From the NCBI GenBank assembly GCA_027314645.1, contig DAHVAL010000003.1:1-64000 (forward strand): a stretch of DNA of 64,000 nucleotides. The letters are read 5' to 3'. Each line of letters opens with the position of its first letter. Positions within the stretch are counted from its first letter, which is position 1. The translations under genes and the position numbers were made by a program. Below the pieces are notes generated by a model. It had not been told where the DNA came from and did no database searches. It saw only the letters and a program-made list of their open reading frames with translations. The DNA comes from Nitrospirota bacterium. Its GTDB lineage: Bacteria > Nitrospirota > Leptospirillia > Leptospirillales > Leptospirillaceae. Shown here one piece after another: positions 19,735 through 29,166 of this stretch.

Positions 19735-20829
19735 TTACTGGCCTTTTTTGATGAAGGGACGAGTGTGCACCACAACACGGTGGTTCTTTCCGTGGATGCC
19801 TACAACGCCCTCCCTTCCCTTCAAAAAATCGATGGCAAAAGAAGAATCGAGATAGGCAAGGCCGAATCCCCCTCCCACTCTGGGAGAATATCCTCCTGAG
19901 GTCACCTCCCCCACCTGACGGGAGGACAGTGGATCGAATACGGGACAATGCGTCCTGGGAATTCCACGTTCCGCCAAGACAAATCCGACCAACCTCTCAC
20001 GGGAGGGATCGGCCTTTTTCTCAAGCATCTTTTCCCGCCCGATAAACGCCTGCTTGCGAAGATTGACGGCAAAATCAAGCCCGGCATCGAAGGCGGTTCG
20101 CTCCTTCGTGAGCTCTTGCCCATAAAGGGGAAACCCCATCTCCAACCGGAGAAGATCGCGGGCTCCGAGCCCGGCCTGGACCATGCCAGACTCGGGTCCC
20201 CGATCGGAAAAAAGGCGGTAAAATTCGAAGATCACCGATTCTGGCCCGAAGAATTCCCACCCGTCCTCTCCCGTATACCCGGTCCGGCTGATCCAGAGGT
20301 GATCTTGGCCTGGGAGAGAAAACCGAACTTCGCGGCGGGCCATGGTTTCGAAGCCCAACCCGAGCATCGACACGATTTTTGAGGAGGCCGGCCCCTGCAA
20401 CGCCAGAGCGATCTGCCCCGCAGACAAATCGATAAGGTCCACGCTGTCGGGAAGGTGGGAGCGGATCCAGGCGAAATCCTCGATCCGGTTTCCGGCATTC
20501 ACAATAAGATTCACTTCATGATCGTCCACGGCGCTCAGGATAAGGTCGTCGACAGTCCCTCCCTCGTCGGTCGCAAGGAGGCCGTAAAGGCTTTTTCCAG
20601 AAGGAACCGCTTCCAAATCGGAGGTTATGAGGTGGTTGAGGGCCCTTCTGGCTCCCGGACCCTTTGCCAAAAAATGCCCCATATGCGAGATGTCGAACAA
20701 CCCTGCCGCCTCACGCACTCCCTTGGACTCCTCCAGGATCGAGGTAAAGGAGAGCGGAAGATCGAATCCATGAAAATCGGTCATACGCGCGGATTTCTGA
20801 ATATGGAAGGGGGCGAGAGGAAGTGCCAC
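19735..20829 (-). CDS. gcvT: Aminomethyltransferase (glycine cleavage T protein)
   Basis: GLFDISHMGHFLAKGPGA; RTGYTGEDGWEFF; GLGARDLLRLEMGFPLYGQEL. Confidence 0.95.
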   Translation of the reverse strand: MALPLAPFHIQKSARMTDFHGFDLPLSFTSILEESKGVREAAGLFDISHMGHFLAKGPGARRALNHLITSDLEAVPSGKSLYGLLATDEGGTVDDLILSAVDDHEVNLIVNAGNRIEDFAWIRSHLPDSVDLIDLSAGQIALALQGPASSKIVSMLGLGFETMARREVRFSLPGQDHLWISRTGYTGEDGWEFFGPESVIFEFYRLFSDRGPESGMVQAGLGARDLLRLEMGFPLYGQELTKERTAFDAGLDFAVNLRKQAFIGREKMLEKKADPSRERLVGFVLAERGIPRTHCPVFDPLSSRQVGEVTSGGYSPRVGGGFGLAYLDSSFAIDFLKGREGVVGIHGKNHRVVVHTRPFIKKGQ

Positions 20830-20862
20830 TTACGTGAACCTCACGATGAAGGGGACGGCATC

Positions 20863-21567
20863 TCAGAGAAGCTGGCGGGAAACTTCCCGAAAGACTTTCT
20901 GGTCGATATCGATATGAGACTGACTTTCAAGCTGGTTCTGAAGAGCTTCGACCGTCTCGTTCTGGAAACGCACGCGTTCGGCATTGGCATCCTTGGCGGA
21001 CGCCCCCGGGGACGCGGTGAGGGGATTTCCGATCGTTTGGGCCGCTCGCACAAAGAGTTGGGCACGCTGGACAAGAACATCCAGTCTGACCGACTCCTCA
21101 AAGCTTTCTGCGGTCTGGTGGGTTTCCTTCAAAAACGCGAGGTAGGCTTCCTTCGAAAAGACCGGAGGGGTCCCCACGTGAAAAAATGGAATCCGGGCGA
21201 TTTCCTGGACAACCGTCTGATCCGGCACCTTGATTCCCAAACGCTTGCCTTCGTCAATCCAAAGTTGCCGGTAAATCATATTTCTCAGGACCAGTCCTGG
21301 AAAATTCAGGTCCTTGAGAATCTTTGCTCCGAGATCCCCCCGAAGGAGACGCTTGTAGTTGTCCTTCATAATCAGGTAATCCCGGGAGTAATCATCGACC
21401 TTGATCGGAACTCCGTCGACCCTCGCAACCACATTCGATCTCGCGTTGCGGGTGGCTGAAAATCCCCACCATCCCATCGACAGGACAAACACCCCGCCGA
21501 TCAGGATCATGAGGGCTCCAATCACCTTCGGACGCTCGACGGCTTCCTTCCTGATCCATTCAAGCAT
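20863..21567 (-). CDS. SurA/PpiD N-terminal-like membrane-anchored chaperone lacking a parvulin domain
   Basis: N-terminal TM, NVVARVDGVPIKVDDYSRDY... LNFPGLVLRNMIYRQLWIDEGKRLGIKVPDQTV; no PPIase motif before the stop. Confidence 0.7.
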   Translation of the reverse strand: MLEWIRKEAVERPKVIGALMILIGGVFVLSMGWWGFSATRNARSNVVARVDGVPIKVDDYSRDYLIMKDNYKRLLRGDLGAKILKDLNFPGLVLRNMIYRQLWIDEGKRLGIKVPDQTVVQEIARIPFFHVGTPPVFSKEAYLAFLKETHQTAESFEESVRLDVLVQRAQLFVRAAQTIGNPLTASPGASAKDANAERVRFQNETVEALQNQLESQSHIDIDQKVFREVSRQLL

Positions 21568-21783
21568 GAAAAATACCTTTCCTTACTGTGGTCCTTGATT
21601 TGAGTGGACCAGCCACATTCAGTCTTGAGACGCCTTGAGTTGGGAGTATTCTAATCATTTCCCGACGGGATCTCAAATCGATTTATTTATACCATTATTT
21701 TTTTGGTTTCCTATCCGATAAGAACAAGGGACCCTCATTTTCCAGGACAATTTTTGGTGCGCTCATCAAACGGGAGGTTTCTC

Positions 21784-22437
21784 ATGAGATCAGACCGGTC
21801 CATTTTTCGGGCGAGCCTTGTTCGGCCAGTTTTTGTCTCCATCTTTATCGCGATTGTTTTTCTTGGCGCTCCCGGTCTTTCCCAGGCGGGGGACCAGGGC
21901 GGCACAGTGGACGTTCTTTGGTTCGGCAACTACAACCTCGACTCAGTCGACACGGGCAACATGACCTCCATCGCCTCGGACGGATCGTGGGCTCACAACT
22001 TCCAGAATGGCAGCGGCGGTGGGTTGGGCATCGGCTATTGGCTGAACAACGTCGTCGATGTCCGCGTCATGGCCCAGGCCAACATTTTTCCCAGCGCCTC
22101 CCAGTCGACCTTGGGTCTTCTGACGACGGGATCCTTTCCTCTGACCGCCGGGGCGGAGGTGAAGCTCTTCGGGAGCAACAAGGTGTATTTGTATGGTGTC
22201 GCCGATGCCGGAGCGGCCTATGAAATCGGACTTTCGGCCCCTTCTTCCTCGGGCTCTCCGTCCTTTACGGGGACAACGGCTTGGTCGGCCTATGCGGATG
22301 CCGGGATCGGGGTCAATTTTTATTTTCTCTTTGCCGAGGTCAAGGTGGCTTATCTTGCCCAGCTTCTTCCCGGAAATCTCGTCCCCGGACAAACCGGCTT
22401 CTACTACGTTCCGGTCACTGCGGGATTCAATTTCTGA
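21784..22437 (+). CDS. Outer-membrane beta-barrel protein
   Basis: Signal peptide ending ...SQAGDQ, alternating aromatic/hydrophobic strands, terminal aromatic (VTAGFNF). Confidence 0.65.
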   Translation: MRSDRSIFRASLVRPVFVSIFIAIVFLGAPGLSQAGDQGGTVDVLWFGNYNLDSVDTGNMTSIASDGSWAHNFQNGSGGGLGIGYWLNNVVDVRVMAQANIFPSASQSTLGLLTTGSFPLTAGAEVKLFGSNKVYLYGVADAGAAYEIGLSAPSSSGSPSFTGTTAWSAYADAGIGVNFYFLFAEVKVAYLAQLLPGNLVPGQTGFYYVPVTAGFNF

Positions 22438-22691
22438 GGCGTTTGTCATTCTCGGCACCACCGAAGGGCAACTTCTGCGGGAAATGGGCTTTTATTTCGA
22501 TTTTCGAGGCCCCTTTGACCCTCCTCCGTTGCGAGAGAAGCCTCGGCAAAAATCCCCGATTGAATTTCTGCGGTTTATCTCTGCCGGATCGCCGGATTGG
22601 GACATATAAGAGAAAAACCGAAGAACGGTCCGGGAAATTCCGCGTCCGAAAACCGCGTGAAACGAAGTCTTGATCGCGCTATTCTTCTTTC

Positions 22692-24131
22692 ATGAAGAAC
22701 GACGACGATATTTTCTATGCCGCACTCCTTTCCCGGGACCCCCGATTCGACGGGCGAATGTTCGCCGGGATCAAGACGACGGGCATCTATTGCCGTCCCG
22801 TCTGTCCCGCCAAAAGGCCCAGACGGGAAAACTGCCTTTTCTTTCCGACCGCAGCCGCCGCGGAGGCCGAAGGATTCCGGCCCTGCCTTCGATGCCGTCC
22901 CGAGGAGGCTCCGGGAAACGCGACCGTCGATCGCGTCACCCGCCTCGCCGCCATCACCGCACGACGGATCGAGGAAGGAGCCCTGACCGATCGGTCCATC
23001 GATCAATTGGCTTCGGAACTCGGAGTCACCGCGCGCCATCTTAGGAGGGCGTTCTCCGAGACCTACGGCGTTTCTCCCGTCCGATACGCCCAGACGCAAA
23101 AGCTTCTCCTGGCCAGAAGGCTCCTCCTGGGAAGTTCCCTCTCCGTCATCGACGTGGCCATGTCGGCCGGATTCGGGAGCGTGCGGAGATGCAACGAGCT
23201 TTTCAAGAAACGTTACCGGACGACTCCGGCCGCGCTAAGGAACATGTCCGGCGAAGTCCCTCCGAACGATCTCGTCTTCGATCTCGCCTTTCGGCCTCCG
23301 TATGCGTGGGAGACAATCCTGGGCTTTCTCGAAAAGCGGTCGCTCAAGAATGTCGAATTCGTTTCTGAAGGCGTTTATCGAAGATCGGTCCGGATCGAGG
23401 AAGGGACAAAGGTCCATGCGGGGTGGCTCTGTGTGGAACGATCGCCGTCGGGGAACGCTCTTCGTCTCACGCTCTCGGGAACGCTCCCCCAGGTCGTCCC
23501 GCTTATCCTGGGCCGCATCCGCCACCTCTTCGACCTCGAAAGCCATCCGGAAGACATCCAAAAAGCCCTGGGTCCTTTGGAAAACACCCTCCCTGGACTT
23601 CGGGTCCCGGGCGTGTTCGATGGATTCGAGATGGCGGTCCGGGCTGTCTTGGGACAGCAGATCACGGTCCAGGCGGCACGGACGCTTGCGGGCCGCTTGT
23701 CCGAAGCCTTCGGACACCCCGTCTCCACCCCCTATCCGGAGCTCTCCCGGACCTTTCCTTCCCCTGAGCGGTTTTTACGTCTCTCTCCATCGGATCTGGG
23801 AGGAATCGGCATCATCGGGTCCCGCGCCAAGGCGATCCTGGCTCTTGCCAGGGCCAGGGCATCGGGCGGGATCTCCCTCTCCCCCGTTCCCGACGTCCAA
23901 CGAGAGATCGAATCTCTCCGAGCCCTTCCGGGGATCGGGGAGTGGACCGCCCAGTATATCGCCATGCGGGCACTGGCGTGGCCCGACGCCTTCCCCCACA
24001 CCGACTACGGCCTCAAGAAAGCTCTGAACGAACGCTCGCCCCGGCGAGTTCTCGAGATCGCAAATTCCTGGCGCCCCTGGCGGTCCTATGCCGCAATGGC
24101 CTTGTGGCACTCTCTTTCGGAGTCCCCATGA
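22692..24131 (+). CDS. Ada/AlkA fusion: Ada metal-binding domain + AraC HTH + 3-methyladenine DNA glycosylase
   Basis: RFDGRMFAGIKTTGIYCRPVCPAKRPRRENCLFF...CLRCRPE; AraC HTH; ALPGIGEWTAQYIAMRAL. Confidence 0.93.
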   Translation: MKNDDDIFYAALLSRDPRFDGRMFAGIKTTGIYCRPVCPAKRPRRENCLFFPTAAAAEAEGFRPCLRCRPEEAPGNATVDRVTRLAAITARRIEEGALTDRSIDQLASELGVTARHLRRAFSETYGVSPVRYAQTQKLLLARRLLLGSSLSVIDVAMSAGFGSVRRCNELFKKRYRTTPAALRNMSGEVPPNDLVFDLAFRPPYAWETILGFLEKRSLKNVEFVSEGVYRRSVRIEEGTKVHAGWLCVERSPSGNALRLTLSGTLPQVVPLILGRIRHLFDLESHPEDIQKALGPLENTLPGLRVPGVFDGFEMAVRAVLGQQITVQAARTLAGRLSEAFGHPVSTPYPELSRTFPSPERFLRLSPSDLGGIGIIGSRAKAILALARARASGGISLSPVPDVQREIESLRALPGIGEWTAQYIAMRALAWPDAFPHTDYGLKKALNERSPRRVLEIANSWRPWRSYAAMALWHSLSESP

Positions 24132-24634
24132 ACGCTTTGTTTGCCCGATACGACACATTTCTTGGAGCGATCCGCATTGTCGCCGAAAACGGCCGCGTCA
24201 CCGATATTTCCTTTGAAGGCCAGATCCATCGTTCCTCTGTCGACCCCGGCTGGATGAACGCGCCGGACGATCCTCTCCTCTCAAAAGCCAAACGACAGAT
24301 CGAGGAATACCTGGCGGGGAAGCGCCGGACATTCACTTTTCCGGCCAAAAGCGAAGGAACGCCGTTTCAGAAAAAGGTCTGGGAGGGCTTGACGGGGATC
24401 CCCTACGGAAAGACGGTCTCCTATCGAGACCTGACGCTCGCCCTGGGAAAAACCGAAAAACACACCCGGGCCGTCGCGGCCGCCATCGCCCGAAATCCCC
24501 TCACGCTCTATATTCCCTGCCATCGGGTCATCGGGTCGGACGGATCCCTCACAGGCTACGCAGGAGGGCTCGACCGAAAGAAGGTTTTACTTTCGATCGA
24601 AAATCCGGACCGGAAGGTAAAACGGCGGTCCTGA
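24128..24634 (+). CDS. ogt: Methylated-DNA-protein cysteine methyltransferase
   Basis: Active site IPCHRVIGSDGSLTGYAGGLDRK; ATGA overlap with the upstream gene. Confidence 0.95.
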   Translation: MNALFARYDTFLGAIRIVAENGRVTDISFEGQIHRSSVDPGWMNAPDDPLLSKAKRQIEEYLAGKRRTFTFPAKSEGTPFQKKVWEGLTGIPYGKTVSYRDLTLALGKTEKHTRAVAAAIARNPLTLYIPCHRVIGSDGSLTGYAGGLDRKKVLLSIENPDRKVKRRS

Positions 24635-24944
24635 GCGTCCTAAATCCCGATCGATCCGGACAAGTGGTCTCCGATCATCATGAACTTCCAGATATTCTAC
24701 GGGCTCAGGCCTCGACAGATCCATGGCTCCCGCCTGAGCGAGATTCCTGAAAGCGCGTACCGAAGCCCGGATGTTGATCGAGCCCGGCTGGCATGAGCGG
24801 ACGCCTCGCCGGAAGGACACACAAAGTCATCTTCGAATATTCCCGCTAGATGTAGTAATTCAAAATTCTTATCACTCATCACGGGACGGGCGGATCGATC
24901 ATTTCATAAGATGGGTGTTGAAAAAGGCCCGAAAGGACGAGGCG

Positions 24945-24979
24945 AAGGCGGCTTCCGGAATAGGGTCCGAAGCCGCCTC
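24945..24979 (-). terminator. Strong hairpin downstream of the globin gene
   Basis: GGCGGCTTCCGGA-N6-TCCGAAGCCGCC stem just past the globin stop; T-run further downstream on the minus strand. Confidence 0.45.
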
Positions 24980-24993
24980 ACGCAAGAGGAAGA

Positions 24994-25455
24994 TTAGACG
25001 CCGGCGGGAATTCCATTCACAAAAAGAGGGGTGAAGCGGGCGGGATCCATGGCCCGGGACGAGGCTTCGATCATCACCTTGGCGGCGAGATTGTAGGCTT
25101 CGGACCAGCTCGCGGACACGTCGGGGGTCCAGGCTGGTCCGAGAAAATGCTCAAGGGTTTTCATCAGGCTCACGCCGACCACTTCGTAGTGTTCTGGACG
25201 GGTATTGTACTTGAGGTGACCTTCCCCGAGGCGTTCAAGATAGGGCACCAGGGCGGAAGGGTTGTCGATGTTGGACGTAATGAAGACCAGAGAGTTAAAC
25301 AGCCGCTCCTGCTGGGTGGTCATCGTGTCGGGAAACATTTTTCTGACCTCGGGGAAATGGCTGAACATGTACTCGTAAAAATAGACTGTGATCTGGGTTC
25401 CCAACCCTTTGATCGCCGCCCCGTGGGCCTTGATGAGATCGGTGTCGATGGCCAT
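24994..25455 (-). CDS. Single-domain globin (flavohemoglobin-type globin domain)
   Basis: LERLGEGHLKYNTRPEHYEVVGVSLMKTLEHFLGPAWTPDVSASWSEAYNLAAKVMI; no reductase domain. Confidence 0.88.
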   Translation of the reverse strand: MAIDTDLIKAHGAAIKGLGTQITVYFYEYMFSHFPEVRKMFPDTMTTQQERLFNSLVFITSNIDNPSALVPYLERLGEGHLKYNTRPEHYEVVGVSLMKTLEHFLGPAWTPDVSASWSEAYNLAAKVMIEASSRAMDPARFTPLFVNGIPAGV

Positions 25456-25645
25456 GATGGGTGCTCCTTCCTGCAAGAATTGTTCAAGGACCAATCCGGC
25501 GTCTCCAGGGGGCTTCTTCTCCCTGATTTCCGCCTCTAGGTGAAGATAACCCGACAATATCAGGAAGAACATGATCCAGGTCATAAACGATGACACCAGA
25601 TTAAAGATTACGGTTTTTCAGTCTTCTCGGGGGGAGGGATGTGCC

Positions 25646-25909
25646 ATGATTCCTCTCATCGATCCCTCGCATGAAAAAGAAAATGGCGATGAGAGACATG
25701 GGGCTGGACCAAAATTTCTGGGAATCACATTCCTCCGGAGTGTTGAATCGGTCACGAGGGATTCGGGGGGTATCCGGCCCTCGCCCAGAGACACGAGTTC
25801 ATGGGACGAGTCTGTGATCTCCGAGCGGGAAGCACTGAGGAGGGAGAGGTTCTCCCACTTCTTCCGGGCCGCCCTTACGCGTTGGGGCCTCCGAAAAGAT
25901 CGTCTTTGA
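25646..25909 (+). CDS. Possible small hypothetical protein
   Basis: ATG with GGGAGGGA upstream; basic C-terminus RRERFSHFFRAALTRWGLRKDRL. No family recognised. Confidence 0.25.
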   Translation: MIPLIDPSHEKENGDERHGAGPKFLGITFLRSVESVTRDSGGIRPSPRDTSSWDESVISEREALRRERFSHFFRAALTRWGLRKDRL

Positions 25910-26153
25910 TCGCTTTCACATCATGGACAGGTCGGGATGGCCGTGGACACCGCTCGAATGAGGAAATTCCGGGAGGGACGTGCTCCGGATCTGAAGAATC
26001 CAATTATCTGGGGCTGACATCGAAGGAGGGCCTGCCACACTCCCAGAGAGGCCGTTTTGAGGCCCTTCGGACCTTGAACTTTACGGTGGGACGAGCCTTT
26101 TACTCCTGGAAATATCACACTCCGGGCGTCCCCCTCAAGGAACCCAGGGAAAA

Positions 26154-27092
26154 TTATTTCCTTAAGATGGCTCCTTGCTCGCAGGAATGCTTCCAGCGAT
26201 TGTGCATCCAAATCCATTGTTCAGGGTATTCCCTGATTTTCTCTTCGATTATGCCGGTGCACCGATCGGTCATCCACTGGACCTGTGAGGGACCAGACAA
26301 GCTCACATCGGGACAGTCGGAAAAGCAGATGGGAGGGCCAAACCTCACAGTATGGTCCGTACGGGACACCCGGGCAATGAAGGCGGGGAGGAGGGGGATT
26401 CCGCGCATCAGGGCAATCCGGGCGACGTTTGGATTGGTTCCAGCCAATCGTCCGAAAAAAGGAGAAGGGATTCCTTCGGGAGGAGCCGCGCTTTGGTCGA
26501 GGGCCATGACGACGATCTCGTTCTTTCTCAGAGATTTGAGGATAGGCCTGATTCCATCATCTTCGGACGAGATGGAGAGGGCTCCCCCGTGACGGGCCCG
26601 AAAATCCCGAATGAATGCATCGACCTTGGGATCCCGGATCTTTCTGGTAACGACATGGATCGGGGTAGCGAAATCGAGAGAGAGACGTTTACTGATCAAT
26701 TCCCAATTCCCAAAATGGGCGATAAAGGAAAGAATTCCGTTTCCCTGCATCAAAAGAGTCCTGACGTACTCCACCCCTTCGAGGGCGACATGGTCTCTGA
26801 GCCATTTTTCCGAGAGAACGGGAAATCGAAGAAACTCAGCCCCCAACTTTCCATAATGCCGAAAGACATCCCGCCCCACACGGCGAAGCTCCAGGGTTCC
26901 CTTGAGTTCGGGGAAGGCCATTTCAAGATTTTTTTCCATTCGGGCCACCTTTGATTTCAGGACCACCCGGAAAAGATCCCCAAATTTTTCTCCCAAAAAG
27001 ATCGCCTGGCGGTGGCTGATTTTTTGAAAGAACCTCGACAGGGCATTCATGACGCAATAGGGGATCATGGTTTTGGTACGGGACAGGTTCAT
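26154..27092 (-). CDS. Lysophospholipid / lipid A acyltransferase (LpxL/HtrB family)
   Basis: FIAHFGNWELISKRL (HX4-type motif), ALDQSAAPPEGIPSPFFGRLAGT, QWIWMHNRWK. Confidence 0.85.
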   Translation of the reverse strand: MNLSRTKTMIPYCVMNALSRFFQKISHRQAIFLGEKFGDLFRVVLKSKVARMEKNLEMAFPELKGTLELRRVGRDVFRHYGKLGAEFLRFPVLSEKWLRDHVALEGVEYVRTLLMQGNGILSFIAHFGNWELISKRLSLDFATPIHVVTRKIRDPKVDAFIRDFRARHGGALSISSEDDGIRPILKSLRKNEIVVMALDQSAAPPEGIPSPFFGRLAGTNPNVARIALMRGIPLLPAFIARVSRTDHTVRFGPPICFSDCPDVSLSGPSQVQWMTDRCTGIIEEKIREYPEQWIWMHNRWKHSCEQGAILRK

Positions 27093-27423
27093 CAGGAATA
27101 CTCCTTCGAATTTTTCGGAGCCTGTATGTCGAAAATGGATCGGAGAAAATACGCCGGATACCTGTCGAGATGCTCCGAATCCAAAAATTATTTTCCCTCC
27201 TATTTTCGCACAAAAGGGTCGTGCAATTCTCTATAATTTATCATAAATTTTTTTTATTTTTTTATGAAAGAAGCCTTTCGCTCTCTGGGGCATGCCTCTT
27301 CCATTGAGGAGGCTAAATCGTTTTGGAAACGCGGGTTCTGTTAGGCGACCCCCACCCGATGATCCAGTTCAATCCAGTTGGCATCTATTTCGCCCCCTGC
27401 GATTTCCGGTAGAACCAGGATCA

Positions 27424-27978
27424 TTAAAAAAAATTGACTCCCAGTCCGGCAGTGATGAACTGCCATGGCTTGACCATGGTTCCGACGCCGTCTTCACGGA
27501 ACCGGACATCCAAGAAAAACTGATGACTGTTGGACATGAGGGTGTTGTATTGGAGCCCCCCATCGAAATAGGTGTTATCCACTCCATTGTTCAGGACCTG
27601 CCCAAAATCCCCCACAAGATCGAGCGATCCCTTGGCGCCACTCAGGAGATTGATCATCAGCCCGGAGTAAAAGGGGAGAATGGTTTGGGGAAGAGGACCC
27701 AACGACTTTGAGTTATTGAAATAATCCGCTCCGAGCCGAATCCCGACCCCTGGATTGATCCAATACTGGAGGCTCACGCCCCCGCCATAAAACATTGTTC
27801 CCGTCGCTCCGGGTGTGTTGATATTGTCCATCCCCTCGACTTCTGCGGAAAATCCGATCCGGTTGTTTCCTCCAGGACTTGCGAGCGCTTTTGGTGAATT
27901 CCCCATCAGGGCTCCTGCGCAAAGCATCAGGGACAGACAAAGGACCATAATTGACCGCTTCGATTTCCCCCAGACCAT
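27424..27978 (-). CDS. Outer-membrane beta-barrel protein
   Basis: Signal peptide, beta-barrel-like strands, C-terminal FITAGLGVNFF; similar architecture to the ORF at 21784. Confidence 0.6.
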   Translation of the reverse strand: MVWGKSKRSIMVLCLSLMLCAGALMGNSPKALASPGGNNRIGFSAEVEGMDNINTPGATGTMFYGGGVSLQYWINPGVGIRLGADYFNNSKSLGPLPQTILPFYSGLMINLLSGAKGSLDLVGDFGQVLNNGVDNTYFDGGLQYNTLMSNSHQFFLDVRFREDGVGTMVKPWQFITAGLGVNFF

Positions 27979-28147
27979 TTTGTTCTCCTTGAGTGTTGAT
28001 TCGTAGAGGCGGTTTCGCGCCCTTTATTTGGAAACCTTTTTTGACGTATAAGAAACAATGTCTTTATCGGAGGATTGGGAAGATTAGAATAGACATACCG
28101 AAAGAAGTCTGATGCATGGTCTGATGACAATCCACAAGGAGATTTTT

Positions 28148-29125
28148 ATGGCTAACCCATTGAATCCTGCAGTCTTCGGAAGAAAAATGGCGATCATTCT
28201 CGCCTGGGTGATCCTCTCGATGTGGGGGGGAGGGTCGATCGCGGGGGCATCGGAAGGCGACTTCTCCTATCACGCCCCATGGCACAAATCCAAGGTGACC
28301 GGAGTGGAATTCACCGTTTACGGAGTCAACAACATTCCCGATCTCCATGGAGATCCTATTCATGCGGACCTCAACCTTTTCGTCGCGGGCAACCAGTTCA
28401 TGGTCATGCCGGCCCTGATCGCCGCCTTCAAGAGGGCGCATCCCACCATTCGCCACATCTTTTACGAGACCCTCCCCCCTGGAATTCTCGCGCGCCAGAT
28501 CATCACAGGAGAACTGACGATCGGGAATCTCCACCTCCGGATCCAGCCGGATATTTATGAAAGCGGAAAAATGCGGATGGCCGACATGGTGAAACGTCAT
28601 CTCGTCCTGGGAGAGACCGTCACTCCCTATGCAAAGAACAAGCTCGGGATCATGGTATTAGCCGGAAATCCACAAAAAATTCTCTCACTCAAGGATTTGG
28701 GTCGCCCGGAGGTTCGTCTCTCCCTTCCCAACCCAAAATGGGAAGGCATCGGAAAACAGATTCGCGGCTCCCTGGAAAAATCGGGCGGAAGAGGCCTTGT
28801 CCGAACGATTTTCATTACGAAGAGAAGGGCGGGAACCACGTATCTGACCCATATCCATCATCGTGAAACGGCGGTTCGAATTCTCAACCACCAATCGGAT
28901 GCGGGGATCACCTGGATCTCGGAGATCCTTTTCCAGCGCTCTCTCCATCGTCCGATCGAGTGGATCCGAATCCCTGACAATCTCAATACGGAAGCCACCT
29001 ATGTGGCGGGGGAAGTGGTCAACGCCCCCCACAAATCCGCGGCCCATGCCTGGATGGTGTTCCTTCGATCAAAAGAAGCGTCCAAGATTTATCGCCGATA
29101 CGGGTTTAGCCTCCCCGCGGCCTGA
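28148..29125 (+). CDS. Periplasmic solute-binding protein (ModA-like/extracellular SBP)
   Basis: Signal peptide; LNLFVAGNQFMVMPALIAAFKRAHP; LGIMVLAGNPQKILSLKDLGRPEVRLSLPNPKWEGIGKQI; SKEASKIYRRYGF. Confidence 0.75.
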   Translation: MANPLNPAVFGRKMAIILAWVILSMWGGGSIAGASEGDFSYHAPWHKSKVTGVEFTVYGVNNIPDLHGDPIHADLNLFVAGNQFMVMPALIAAFKRAHPTIRHIFYETLPPGILARQIITGELTIGNLHLRIQPDIYESGKMRMADMVKRHLVLGETVTPYAKNKLGIMVLAGNPQKILSLKDLGRPEVRLSLPNPKWEGIGKQIRGSLEKSGGRGLVRTIFITKRRAGTTYLTHIHHRETAVRILNHQSDAGITWISEILFQRSLHRPIEWIRIPDNLNTEATYVAGEVVNAPHKSAAHAWMVFLRSKEASKIYRRYGFSLPAA

Positions 29126-29166
29126 TTATCGGCGGAGTTTCCCCCTAACCGAACAGGAGTGACATC

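Noticed and set aside
21568-21700. Possible glycine riboswitch upstream of the gcv operon
   Set aside because: Could not find the conserved glycine aptamer core by eye; an Infernal search would be decisive.
27235-27249. AATTTAT-C-ATAAATT palindrome upstream of the acyltransferase (possible regulator site such as a Fur box)
   Set aside because: Short AT-only dyad in an AT-rich promoter region; does not match the Fur consensus and is expected by chance.
27378-27393. Sigma-54-like GG-N10-GC (TTGGCATCTATTTCGC) on the + strand
   Set aside because: -12 region lacks TTGC and it points into the 3' end of a convergent gene.
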